A stretch of 64,000 nt of DNA from Geothrix terrae. GTDB lineage: Bacteria; Acidobacteriota; Holophagae; Holophagales; Holophagaceae. The stretch is from contig NZ_JAKZLA010000002.1 of assembly GCF_022808775.1 (NCBI RefSeq), positions 310,001-374,000 of the forward strand, read 5' to 3'. This document shows positions 1 through 7,486 of the stretch, piece by piece (position 1 is the first letter of the stretch; each line of letters begins with the position of its first letter). Under the pieces are notes generated by a model that was given only the letters and a program-made list of their open reading frames with translations, was not told where the DNA came from and did not search any database. Made by a program: the position numbers and the translations under genes.

Positions 1-1
1 A

Positions 2-217
2 TTCGACTACTACCTCACGCCGGAGGGCTGGAAGGAGGCCTGCGGGGGAACGGATCCCAAAGCCGTCGCCAAGGCTTGTGCGGCGAAGGGACTGCTGGAT
101 CCAGGCCATGCCGGACGCAGTGCCCAGTCGGTTTCGATTCCAGGCCACGGGAAGGCCCGATGCTACGTCATTCGAGCCATCGCACGGGCCCAGCACGAGT
201 CGATCGATGCCGCGTAA
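2..217 (+). CDS. DUF927-type primase/helicase, C-terminal fragment
   Basis: Only the last 71 codons are in the window; the 5' part lies to the left. The frame reads from base 2 (FDYYLTPEGWKEACGG...) to a TAA at 215-217. The visible text (a 'DPKAVAKACAAKGLLDPGHAG' stretch, then 'SIPGHGKARCYVI') resembles the C-terminal end of DUF927 proteins, where a short winged-helix-like tail follows a helicase core. These proteins are found on plasmids, phages and phage satellites and are thought to serve in their replication. Its position at the left of an island that ends in an integrase and a tRNA duplicate fits a mobile-element replication protein. The family call rests on remembered sequence style. 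Confidence 0.6.
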   Translation, partial: FDYYLTPEGWKEACGGTDPKAVAKACAAKGLLDPGHAGRSAQSVSIPGHGKARCYVIRAIARAQHESIDAA

Positions 218-240
218 CGGTCAGGCGGAGACTTGCATGT

Positions 241-464
241 TCCAGGTGTTCCCCATCCGGGGAATGGCATCACTGCTGGGTTTGAATGGAACACCGGGAT
301 GTGTTCCTGAAGGTGTTCTGTGTGTGTTCCATCCCCTCAGTCCGCTCAGGCTGGAACCCTGTCCCATCAAGAGAACACCCCTCACCCCCTCTGGGGTGTT
401 CTTCGAATCCTCATGCACCACCAGGTTTTCTCGGCTCCTGGAACACCCGGATCACCGGAACACG
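241..464. repeat. Cluster of GTGTTCC/GGAACAC heptamers
   Basis: About nine copies of GTGTTC(C) or its complement fall within ~220 bp just after the DUF927 gene, for example near 246, 288, 301, 313, 324, 371, 397, 440 and 458. Two of them form an inverted pair with a 6-bp spacer at 288-307. Such clusters are typical of iterons or multi-copy operators for an element's own replication or control protein. No coding frame here looks real: the overlapping ORFs have no recognisable domain and poor codon structure. Confidence 0.5.
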
Positions 465-718
465 CGTCTTCAAACGGAATCGCCCCATCCAGGCATCAGA
501 GGCATTGGTCGCCATCACGTCGCCGAATCACCTCGAAGATCCCGAAGGACCCGGAACCCTCCGTTAGCCTCGATGACCATGCCTCTTGCCCTTGGCCTAA
601 CGGCCACCCTGCCCCGCCCCAGGGTGTTTCGACCACAGGACCCCAACGAAGCCGTTGGCAAACGGTTTGGGGTTCACGGAGAGGGGTTTGAGGCCTACGG
701 TTCACTGATCACGCAGTA

Positions 719-740
719 GAGAGCCTCCCGGCTCTCCTTT
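719..740 (+). terminator. Possible weak intrinsic terminator
   Basis: A 7-bp stem GAGAGCC / GGCTCTC with loop TCCC is followed only by CTTTG, so the U-tract is poor. It may end transcription from the element's left side. From here to the AbiE operators the only other visible structure is the low-complexity stretch at 831-900. Confidence 0.3.
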
Positions 741-830
741 GAGAACCGTCTCAGATCAGGACGACCTCCGCCGAAGGCGGCTCTCCTCTCCTACCCCACA
801 CCGACCTGCCCTCCCACCCATGCCTCCGCT

Positions 831-900
831 GGGGGGATGCCGGTTGATGGCCGGTTGATGGCTGGGGAATGGCCGGGGGATGGATGGGGGAATGGGGGGC
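831..900 (+). repeat. Low-complexity G/T-rich direct repeats
   Basis: Imperfect tandem units of the form GGTTGATGGCC, GGGGAATGGCC and GGGGGATGG run through this stretch with strong G-over-C strand bias. Similar G-rich simple repeats are common in intergenic parts of mobile elements. No function can be assigned from the sequence. Confidence 0.45.
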
Positions 901-989
901 AAGCGCCTTCGCTTGTAAAAAAAGCAGACCAACTCGACTGCATTCCAGGACTCAAGGCGGCCTCTCTTTGGATGTTCACAATTCATGAT

Positions 990-1008
990 TGTTCCCGTTT
1001 CGTGAACA
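990..1008. promoter_or_regulatory. AbiE operator, distal inverted repeat
   Basis: TGTTCCCGTTTCGTGAACA is an inverted repeat with one mismatch and has the same spacer (GTTTC) as the perfect copy 84 bp downstream. AbiEi antitoxins of the AbiE type IV systems are known to repress their own promoter through a pair of inverted repeats. The AT-rich DNA between the two copies should contain the promoter. Confidence 0.6.
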
Positions 1009-1071
1009 TCAATATTTTTTGAACAGACTCCTTGACTTCTCCAATCTTTTCATTCATGTTCAATGTAATTC

Positions 1072-1094
1072 AATGTTCACGTTTCGTGAACATT
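1072..1094. promoter_or_regulatory. AbiE operator, proximal inverted repeat
   Basis: TGTTCACGTTTCGTGAACA, extended by AA/TT on both flanks, makes a perfect 9-bp-arm inverted repeat ending 16 bp before the antitoxin ATG. It matches the distal copy in arm and spacer, which supports a shared binding protein. The obvious candidate is the AbiEi product itself. Confidence 0.65.
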
Positions 1095-1110
1095 ATCAAA
1101 GTGTGAACGC

Positions 1111-2175
1111 ATGGAACTCCTTCTCCATGAAACCAACCTCCTGGAAGAGGCTCTGAAGAAGCTTCGAGAGAACACGGGACTGGACGTGTGGGAGGTTCCT
1201 CCCCCGTTCACGCCAAACCCGACAGCTCCTCTTCGGCGCCCGGATGCTCGAATCGTCGTGGCAAGAGGTCAGCAGGAAACCGTCTACTGGGTTGAGATCA
1301 AGAAGACGGTCGATCGCCATGCGACCCTGGTGGCGTTCGCACAATTGGAAGCCCAGATTGGGCGGGAGAAGTTGGTCACAGAAGGGGGAGGCCTGCTGAT
1401 TACGAATCAGTTGACCGAAGAACTGGCCGACCACTGCCGGAGGATGCACCTGCAATTCCTGGATGCCGCCGGAAACGCCTACCTGGACCAGGACGGTTTG
1501 TTCGTGCTCATCCAAGGGAAGCGGCTTCACAGAGGCCTGCGCCTGCGGGAGAAACCCGCCCGCGCCTTCGACCGAACCGGCCTGAGGGTGGTCTTCGCCC
1601 TGCTGGTGAATCCGGAGCTGCTCAACGCACCCTATCGGGAGATCGCCAAAGCCGCTGGCGTCGCCCTTGGCACCGTGGGCCGCATCCTGACGGACCTCCG
1701 GATGCAGGGGCAGATCATCGAGCAGAAGGATGGCGAACGGCGCTGGGTGGATCGCGATCGCGCCATGAAGGCCTGGGCCCTGAACTACCCCCTGCGCCTC
1801 CGACCCAAGCTGAATCCCAGGCGGTACCGGGCGACCGACGACACCTGGTGGCATCAGGTCGATCCAGCCGCCTTCGGAGGGTACTGGGGAGGCGAAGTGG
1901 CAGCGGCCCGACGGAAGGGGAATCTCGCTCCGACCACCGCCACCCTCTACCTTCCCGAGAACCGGAACCCGTTCCTGACGGCCCATCGCCTGAGAGCCGA
2001 TGACCAGGGCCCCATCGAGATTCTGGATGCCTTCTGGGATCTTCCAGAACGCCCCCGTCAGGTGCGAGGCCTAGCCCCCGACCTTCTGATCTACGCTGAT
2101 CTTGCGGGCATGGGAGACCCCCGCACCCACGAGGAGGCAGAGCGAATCTATGACGACCTCCTGGCTGGAGCTTAA
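1111..2175 (+). CDS. Type IV toxin-antitoxin antitoxin, AbiEi family
   Basis: A 354-residue protein. The N-terminal half contains an acidic-lysine element (VEIKK near residue 69) and the string FLDAAGNAYL, which I associate with the AbiEi_2 type of antitoxin. Residues about 160-205 form a plausible winged helix (EIAKAAGVALGTVGRILTDL). AbiEi proteins counter the AbiEii nucleotidyltransferase without direct contact and repress the operon. No good Shine-Dalgarno is visible before the ATG, which lies 16 bp after a perfect operator palindrome. The gene overlaps the toxin start by 26 bp, so translation is probably coupled. Confidence 0.72.
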   Translation: MELLLHETNLLEEALKKLRENTGLDVWEVPPPFTPNPTAPLRRPDARIVVARGQQETVYWVEIKKTVDRHATLVAFAQLEAQIGREKLVTEGGGLLITNQLTEELADHCRRMHLQFLDAAGNAYLDQDGLFVLIQGKRLHRGLRLREKPARAFDRTGLRVVFALLVNPELLNAPYREIAKAAGVALGTVGRILTDLRMQGQIIEQKDGERRWVDRDRAMKAWALNYPLRLRPKLNPRRYRATDDTWWHQVDPAAFGGYWGGEVAAARRKGNLAPTTATLYLPENRNPFLTAHRLRADDQGPIEILDAFWDLPERPRQVRGLAPDLLIYADLAGMGDPRTHEEAERIYDDLLAGA

Positions 2176-3022
2176 GCACCCCCTGGAGCCTCACGTCGTG
2201 GCGCTTCTGGGAGACCTGGATGATGTGCTCCAGGCGGAAGGAATCCCCTACCTCCTCAGCGGCGCCATGGCCCGGGAAATCCTGCTCCACTACGGCCACG
2301 GATGTGCCCGGGGACGGAAGACGACGGATCTTGATTTCGGGGTCACGGTGAAGGACTGGAAGGCCTACGAGGCCCTGAAAGCCGCCCTCGTGGCCTCTGG
2401 ACGATTCAGGCTCGATGCAAAGGAATCCCAGCGCGTCATCCACAAGGACGCGACCACGGGCATGGAGACCCGCGTGGACCTGGTCCCCTTTGGCGCCATC
2501 GCCCAGGCGGACGGCACCATCGCATGGCCACCCGATGGGGCCCACGTGATGCACGTGCTGGGCTACGAAGAGGCCTTGGCTTCGGCCATTCGATTGAGGA
2601 TCGACACAACCCATGCGATCCCCATGGCATCAGCCGCAGGCCAGGCCATCCTCAAGCTGGTGGCCTACCGAGACCGAGGCACGAGAACACACGGAAGAGA
2701 CGCAGTGGACTTCTACGAGCTGCTCGGCCACCACGCCGACACACTCACGGATACCCAGCTCTATGACGAATTCCCAGAGGCAATGGAGCGATATGACTTC
2801 CAACCCGAGCCTGCGGGAGCTTGGATTCTTGGGAGACAGGTATCGAACCTGGCACCGGTCGCCCTCCGAGATTGGGTCCGTGGTCTTCTCTGCCCCCCTG
2901 AACGCGAGCGCCTGCTCACCTTCGCAGCACGTACACCCCTGGCCACGGCATCCATAGACACTGAAGTACTGCTAGCCGCTTTCGAAAAGGGGTTTCTATC
3001 CGGGCAACCACAACGGACCTAA
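2150..3022 (+). CDS. Nucleotidyltransferase toxin, AbiEii/AbiGii family
   Basis: The 290-residue form starting MTTSWLELKH is preferred; an ATG-like start 48 bp upstream would lie deeper in the antitoxin gene. The nucleotidyltransferase signature is visible: a GAMAREI stretch around residue 39, then TTDLDFGV with the metal-binding pair D60 and D62. AbiEii enzymes are GTP- or NTP-dependent nucleotidyltransferases that stop growth, for instance during phage infection. Placement directly after an AbiEi gene and before an R-M operon suggests a defence role. Substrate cannot be read from the sequence. Confidence 0.72.
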   Translation: MTTSWLELKHPLEPHVVALLGDLDDVLQAEGIPYLLSGAMAREILLHYGHGCARGRKTTDLDFGVTVKDWKAYEALKAALVASGRFRLDAKESQRVIHKDATTGMETRVDLVPFGAIAQADGTIAWPPDGAHVMHVLGYEEALASAIRLRIDTTHAIPMASAAGQAILKLVAYRDRGTRTHGRDAVDFYELLGHHADTLTDTQLYDEFPEAMERYDFQPEPAGAWILGRQVSNLAPVALRDWVRGLLCPPERERLLTFAARTPLATASIDTEVLLAAFEKGFLSGQPQRT

Positions 3023-3107
3023 AAAAGCCCGTAACCAAACCAACCCACCAATGGGCGTGGCCTAAAGCCGCCCCGGCCATCTACAATGGTTAAAAATAGG
3101 GAACCTC

Positions 3108-5600
3108 ATGGCCGTCAAGAAATCCGACCTCTATTCCTCCCTCTGGGCTTCCTGCGACGAGCTGCGCGGGGGGATGGATGCCAGCCAGTACAAGGACTAT
3201 GTCCTGTTCATGCTGTTCATCAAATACGTCTCCGACAAGTACGGGAACAGCGACGCCTTCGCCCCTCCCATCACCATCCCGAAAGGCGCGAACTTCAAGG
3301 ACATGGTGGCCCTCAAGGGCAAGAGCGATATCGGCGACAAGATCAACACCCAGGTCATCCAGCCGCTCATCGACGCGAATAGCCGCCTGGCCCGCAGCGA
3401 TTTCCCCGATTTCAACGACCCCAACAAGCTCGGGGAGGGCAAAGAGCGGGTGGAGAAGCTCTCCAACTTGATCGCCATCTTCGAGAACCCGGCGCTGGAT
3501 TTCTCGAAGAACCGTGCCGAGCACGACGACATCCTGGGCGATGCTTACGAATATCTGATGCGCAACTTTGCTGTTCAAAGCGGCAAGAGCAAGGGGCAGT
3601 TCCTAACGCCGTCGGAAGTTAGTCGGATCATCGCCAAGGTCATCGGCATATCGCCGGAGAACACCAAGGCCTCCACCACGGCCTACGATCCCACCTGCGG
3701 ATCGGGCTCCCTGCTACTCAAGGTGGCCGCCGAGGCGGGAAAGCACATCACGCTGGAAGGACAGGAAAAGGACGTGACCACCGCCGGTCTCGCCCGCATG
3801 AACATGATCCTGCACGACTTCCCAACGGCCAACATCCTGCCTGGCAACACCCTGGCTTCCCCCAAGTTCAAGGACGACGAGCAACTCCGTACCTTCGACT
3901 ACGTGGTGGCCAATCCCCCCTTCTCCGACAAGACTTGGAGCAATGGCATCACGCCATCCGCCGATCCATACCAGCGCTTCGCATGGGGTGAGCCGCCCGC
4001 CAAGCAGGGGGATTACGCCTACCTTCTGCACATCCTCCGCAGCTTGAAGAGCACCGGCAAGGGCGCCTGCATCTTGCCCCATGGCGTGCTCTTCCGAGGC
4101 AACGCCGAGGCAGTTATCCGCGAGCAGCTCGTGCGCTCCGGCTACCTCAAGGGCATCATCGGCCTGCCCGCCAACCTCTTTTTCGGAACGGGCATTCCAG
4201 CCTGCATCCTGGTGCTGGATAAGGGAAACGCCGCCGCCCGCAAGGGCGTGTTCATGATCGACGCCAGCAAGGGATTCAAGAAGGATGGCCCCAAGAACCG
4301 GCTTCGCGAGCAGGACATCCACAAGATCGTGGACACCTTCACCAAGCAGGTCGAGATGCCCCGCTATGCGCGCATGGTGCCCTTCGACGAGATCGCCGAT
4401 CCCAAGAACGACTTCAATCTCAATCTGCCGCGCTACATCGATAGCAGCGACCCCGAAGATCTTCAGGATATCGACGGCCACCTGCGGGGCGGCATTCCCG
4501 AGCGCGATCTGGATGCAGCTGAGAGCGCCCTCGCCCCTTACTGGAAGGTGCTCCCAAGCCTGCGGACAGCTCTGTTTGAATCCGCTGGGCGCCCCGGCTA
4601 CGCCCGCCTCAGCGTACCCCAGGGCGAGGTGAAGGCCGTCATCCTGAGTCACCCCGAATTCACAGCCTTCAATACCCAGGCGCTGGGCCATTTTAACCAG
4701 TGGCGTAAGGCCAACACGCCGTACCTAACGGGCTTTGCAAAGGATGGTCATCCCAAGGCACTTATCGAGCAGCTTTCGGAGGACCTGCTCACCTCCTTCC
4801 AGAAGGACCCCCTTCTAGATGCCTACGACATCTACCAGCACCTGATGGATTACTGGGCCGAGACGATGCAGGACGACACCTATCTCATCGCCGCCGATGG
4901 CTGGGTGAAGGGAGCCCAACCCCGGGAGATCGGCCAGATCAAGAACAAGGACAATAAGCTGGTCTGGCCCGAGTCCCACGACTACCTGAAGGGGCGACGG
5001 CGCTTCAAGTCCGACCTCATTCCCGCCTCGATCCTGGTGGCGCGCTACTTCGCGGCCGAACGGGACGCCATTGAGGCCCTGGATAACGGGTTGGCGACCC
5101 TGGAGCAGCAGCTCGAGGAGCTGAAGGAGGAGCACAGCGGGGAAGAGGGCCTGCTGGCGGAGGTGATCGAAGGGGAAGGGGACAAACAGAAGATCACCGC
5201 CAAGGCCGTCAAGGATCGACTGAAGGAGATTGGTAAGGATCCGCTCTACCGCGAGGAGTGCGAGGTCCTGAAGGCCTTCGCCGCCCTTCTGGACAAACAG
5301 AAGGACACCAAGGACCAGCGTAAAGCCGCCCAGGTGGCGCTGGACCTGAAGGTCGACGCGAAATACCCCAAGCTCGCCGAGGCCGAGATCAAGGCCTTGG
5401 TCGTGGAGGACAAGTGGTTGGCTCACATCGCCAATGCGGTGCAGGGGGAGCTGGATCGCGTCTCCCAGACCCTCACGGATCGCCTCCGCGAGCTTGCCCA
5501 TCGGTACGCCACACCTCTTCCGGAGCTACTTGATGAGGTAGAGAAGCTTTCCGCCCGCGTGGAGGATCACCTCAAGCGGATGGGGGCGGTATGGAAGTGA
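3108..5600 (+). CDS. hsdM: Type I restriction-modification DNA methylase (M subunit)
   Basis: An 830-residue N6-adenine methyltransferase. An HsdM_N-type helical domain comes first. Motif I (SAM binding) is DPTCGSGSL at 194-202 and the catalytic NPPF at 269-272. The C-terminal ~330 residues are a long extension with coiled-coil-like stretches (EALDNGLATLEQQLEELKEEH). It is longer than the ~500-residue HsdM of E. coli but normal for the subgroup with long C-termini. It methylates the target sequence with HsdS and is also part of the restriction complex. An AGGGA ribosome site precedes the ATG; the stop overlaps hsdS by 10 bp. Confidence 0.93.
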   Translation: MAVKKSDLYSSLWASCDELRGGMDASQYKDYVLFMLFIKYVSDKYGNSDAFAPPITIPKGANFKDMVALKGKSDIGDKINTQVIQPLIDANSRLARSDFPDFNDPNKLGEGKERVEKLSNLIAIFENPALDFSKNRAEHDDILGDAYEYLMRNFAVQSGKSKGQFLTPSEVSRIIAKVIGISPENTKASTTAYDPTCGSGSLLLKVAAEAGKHITLEGQEKDVTTAGLARMNMILHDFPTANILPGNTLASPKFKDDEQLRTFDYVVANPPFSDKTWSNGITPSADPYQRFAWGEPPAKQGDYAYLLHILRSLKSTGKGACILPHGVLFRGNAEAVIREQLVRSGYLKGIIGLPANLFFGTGIPACILVLDKGNAAARKGVFMIDASKGFKKDGPKNRLREQDIHKIVDTFTKQVEMPRYARMVPFDEIADPKNDFNLNLPRYIDSSDPEDLQDIDGHLRGGIPERDLDAAESALAPYWKVLPSLRTALFESAGRPGYARLSVPQGEVKAVILSHPEFTAFNTQALGHFNQWRKANTPYLTGFAKDGHPKALIEQLSEDLLTSFQKDPLLDAYDIYQHLMDYWAETMQDDTYLIAADGWVKGAQPREIGQIKNKDNKLVWPESHDYLKGRRRFKSDLIPASILVARYFAAERDAIEALDNGLATLEQQLEELKEEHSGEEGLLAEVIEGEGDKQKITAKAVKDRLKEIGKDPLYREECEVLKAFAALLDKQKDTKDQRKAAQVALDLKVDAKYPKLAEAEIKALVVEDKWLAHIANAVQGELDRVSQTLTDRLRELAHRYATPLPELLDEVEKLSARVEDHLKRMGAVWK

Positions 5601-6889
5601 GGGCCGGCTACAAGCAGACGGAGGTTGGAGTCATTCCGGAGGAGTGGGATGTAAGAACCTTCGGGAGAAACTATGCCGAATCATCCCGCAACGGCATTTA
5701 CAAGTCAGCGGAGTTTCAGGGGCGAGGCACTCGCATTGTGAACATGGGCGAGATGTTCGGCTTCGATTTCATATCGGATCAAGAAATGAACCGCGTAGCG
5801 CTGACTTCCAGAGAGATGTCGATGACTGGGCTATGCGATGGAGATTTGTTGTTCGGTCGCCGTTCGGTCGTTCCTGCGGGAGCTGGCAAATGTTCCCTCG
5901 TTGTCGAACCATCCGAACCACTGACATTCGAGTCTTCCATCATTCGTGTTCGTCTGAATCAGGCGGACGCGAACCCGCTTTTTTACTACTACTTTTTTTC
6001 GTCATCCACTGGCAGGGATGTGATGAGCATCATCGTCTCTGGAACAAACGTAAAAGGTATTCGCGGGAGCGAACTGCGGGAGTTAAAGATACCGCACCCC
6101 CCGCTCCCTGAACAACGCGCCATCGCGGTGGCGTTGAACGATGTGGATGCGCTGCTGGGTGGGCTGTATCAGGTCATCGCCAAGAAGCGCGACCTCAAGC
6201 AGGCCGCCATGCAGCAGCTCCTTACCGGCCAAACCCGCCTGCCGGGATTCACCGGGGATTGGGAGGTGAAGCGGTTGGGGGACCACGTGACGTTTCTCCG
6301 AAATGGTGTGAACTCCCGAGCTGAGCTTCGACCAGAGGGGCGGGTGAGGTACCTCCATTACGGCGACATTCACGCCAGTACCGGCTCGTTTATCTCGCCA
6401 AAGGCCCTCCCAAGCCTCCCAGATGCAAAGGCTGCACGGCTCGATCGGCTTCGTGACGGCGATGTAATCTTCGCGGACGCATCAGAAGACATCGCCGGAG
6501 TCTGTAAGTCGGTAGAGCTATGCAATACTCTCGATGCCGAAGTTGTCCCCGGGTTGCACACAATCGCGGCGAGATTCGACAAAGGCGTGCTCGCCGATGG
6601 ATTCAAGGGATATCTCCAATTCTGCCCCTCATTCGCAGCACACCTCCGGCGCCTTGCAGCGGGGACCAAGGTTTTTGCAACAAACCGGGCACATATCGCA
6701 AGTGTCGAAATGAAGTTGCCTGGTGTCGCCGAGCAGGAAGCCATCACAAGTGTCCTCTCCGACATGGACACCGAACTGGTGGCGTTGGAACGGCGGCGGG
6801 AGAAGATCCGCGCCCTTAAGCAGGGCATGATGCAGGAACTCCTCACCGGCAAGACTCGGTTGGTCAGCCCGCCGGGAGGGGTGGTATGA
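5591..6889 (+). CDS. hsdS: Type I restriction-modification specificity subunit
   Basis: A 432-residue protein with the two-fold layout of HsdS: target-recognition domain 1, a conserved helical spacer containing PLPEQRAIAVALNDVD, target-recognition domain 2, and a second conserved helix region (VAEQEAITSVLSDMDTELV). Both repeats end in LLTG(Q/K)TRL. It sets the bipartite DNA site recognised by the methylase and nuclease. The target-recognition halves have codon use noticeably less GC-rich than the spacers, as usual for exchanged specificity cassettes. The stop overlaps the next start as ATGA. Confidence 0.93.
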   Translation: MEVRAGYKQTEVGVIPEEWDVRTFGRNYAESSRNGIYKSAEFQGRGTRIVNMGEMFGFDFISDQEMNRVALTSREMSMTGLCDGDLLFGRRSVVPAGAGKCSLVVEPSEPLTFESSIIRVRLNQADANPLFYYYFFSSSTGRDVMSIIVSGTNVKGIRGSELRELKIPHPPLPEQRAIAVALNDVDALLGGLYQVIAKKRDLKQAAMQQLLTGQTRLPGFTGDWEVKRLGDHVTFLRNGVNSRAELRPEGRVRYLHYGDIHASTGSFISPKALPSLPDAKAARLDRLRDGDVIFADASEDIAGVCKSVELCNTLDAEVVPGLHTIAARFDKGVLADGFKGYLQFCPSFAAHLRRLAAGTKVFATNRAHIASVEMKLPGVAEQEAITSVLSDMDTELVALERRREKIRALKQGMMQELLTGKTRLVSPPGGVV

Positions 6890-7431
6890 ACCCCACCGCA
6901 CATACTCACGACCCAGGGGGCAAGGTTCGTCCTGAATGGCCGGCCGATTCCAAGGTCACTGCCGTGTTTTCGGAATGCGGGCAATATCGTTACCAATTGC
7001 GGGAAATATGGGACGAATCCAGACCACTGATTTTGTGGCTACTGATGAACCCCAGCGTGGCCTGCCCCGACTATAGTGACCCCACGCTTCGAAAGACCGG
7101 GAAATTTGCCCGCTCATGGGGTTATGGCGGACAGCTTGTCGGCAATGTCCACGCATACCGGGCCACAGATAAGGATCGTCTGCTGGACGTGGCCGATCCC
7201 GTCGGCCCGGAAAACGACCGGATGATTCTGAACATGGCGGCACAGGCCCAGATGGTCATCTTGGCCTTTGGACAACCCCCAAAATTGCTTCGCCAACGTG
7301 GTCAGAACGTCGTGGCCCTCCTCAGTGACCATCCGCGCCTTTGCTTCCTTCGCCTCGCCGCGGATGGCACTCCTGTCCATCCGCTGTATTTGCCAGGATC
7401 ACTTACACCTCAACCGTATAGCGTGAAGTAA
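6886..7431 (+). CDS. DUF1643 domain-containing protein
   Basis: A 181-residue protein. The text LILWLLMNPSVA, DPTLRKTGKFA, GNVHAYRATD and VILAFGQPP is typical of DUF1643, a family of unknown biochemical function often seen in phage- and defence-linked loci. Its ATG overlaps the hsdS stop, so it is translationally coupled to the type I system. No catalytic residues can be named with confidence. It could modulate the R-M complex or be an independent defence accessory; this is inference from position only. Confidence 0.75.
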   Translation: MNPTAHTHDPGGKVRPEWPADSKVTAVFSECGQYRYQLREIWDESRPLILWLLMNPSVACPDYSDPTLRKTGKFARSWGYGGQLVGNVHAYRATDKDRLLDVADPVGPENDRMILNMAAQAQMVILAFGQPPKLLRQRGQNVVALLSDHPRLCFLRLAADGTPVHPLYLPGSLTPQPYSVK

Positions 7432-7486
7432 TTGTCCAGGAACTGCATATCAGAAGAACACGATTGATTCGAGCTTGGGGTTCGCG

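Noticed and set aside
241-464. A CRISPR array
   Set aside because: The repeated units are only 7 bp, occur in both orientations and have irregular spacing, with no cas genes.
78-719. A 213-codon open frame across the repeat-rich region after the DUF927 gene
   Set aside because: It starts inside the DUF927 coding end, has no recognisable domain, and runs over GTGTTCC repeats and non-coding-looking sequence.
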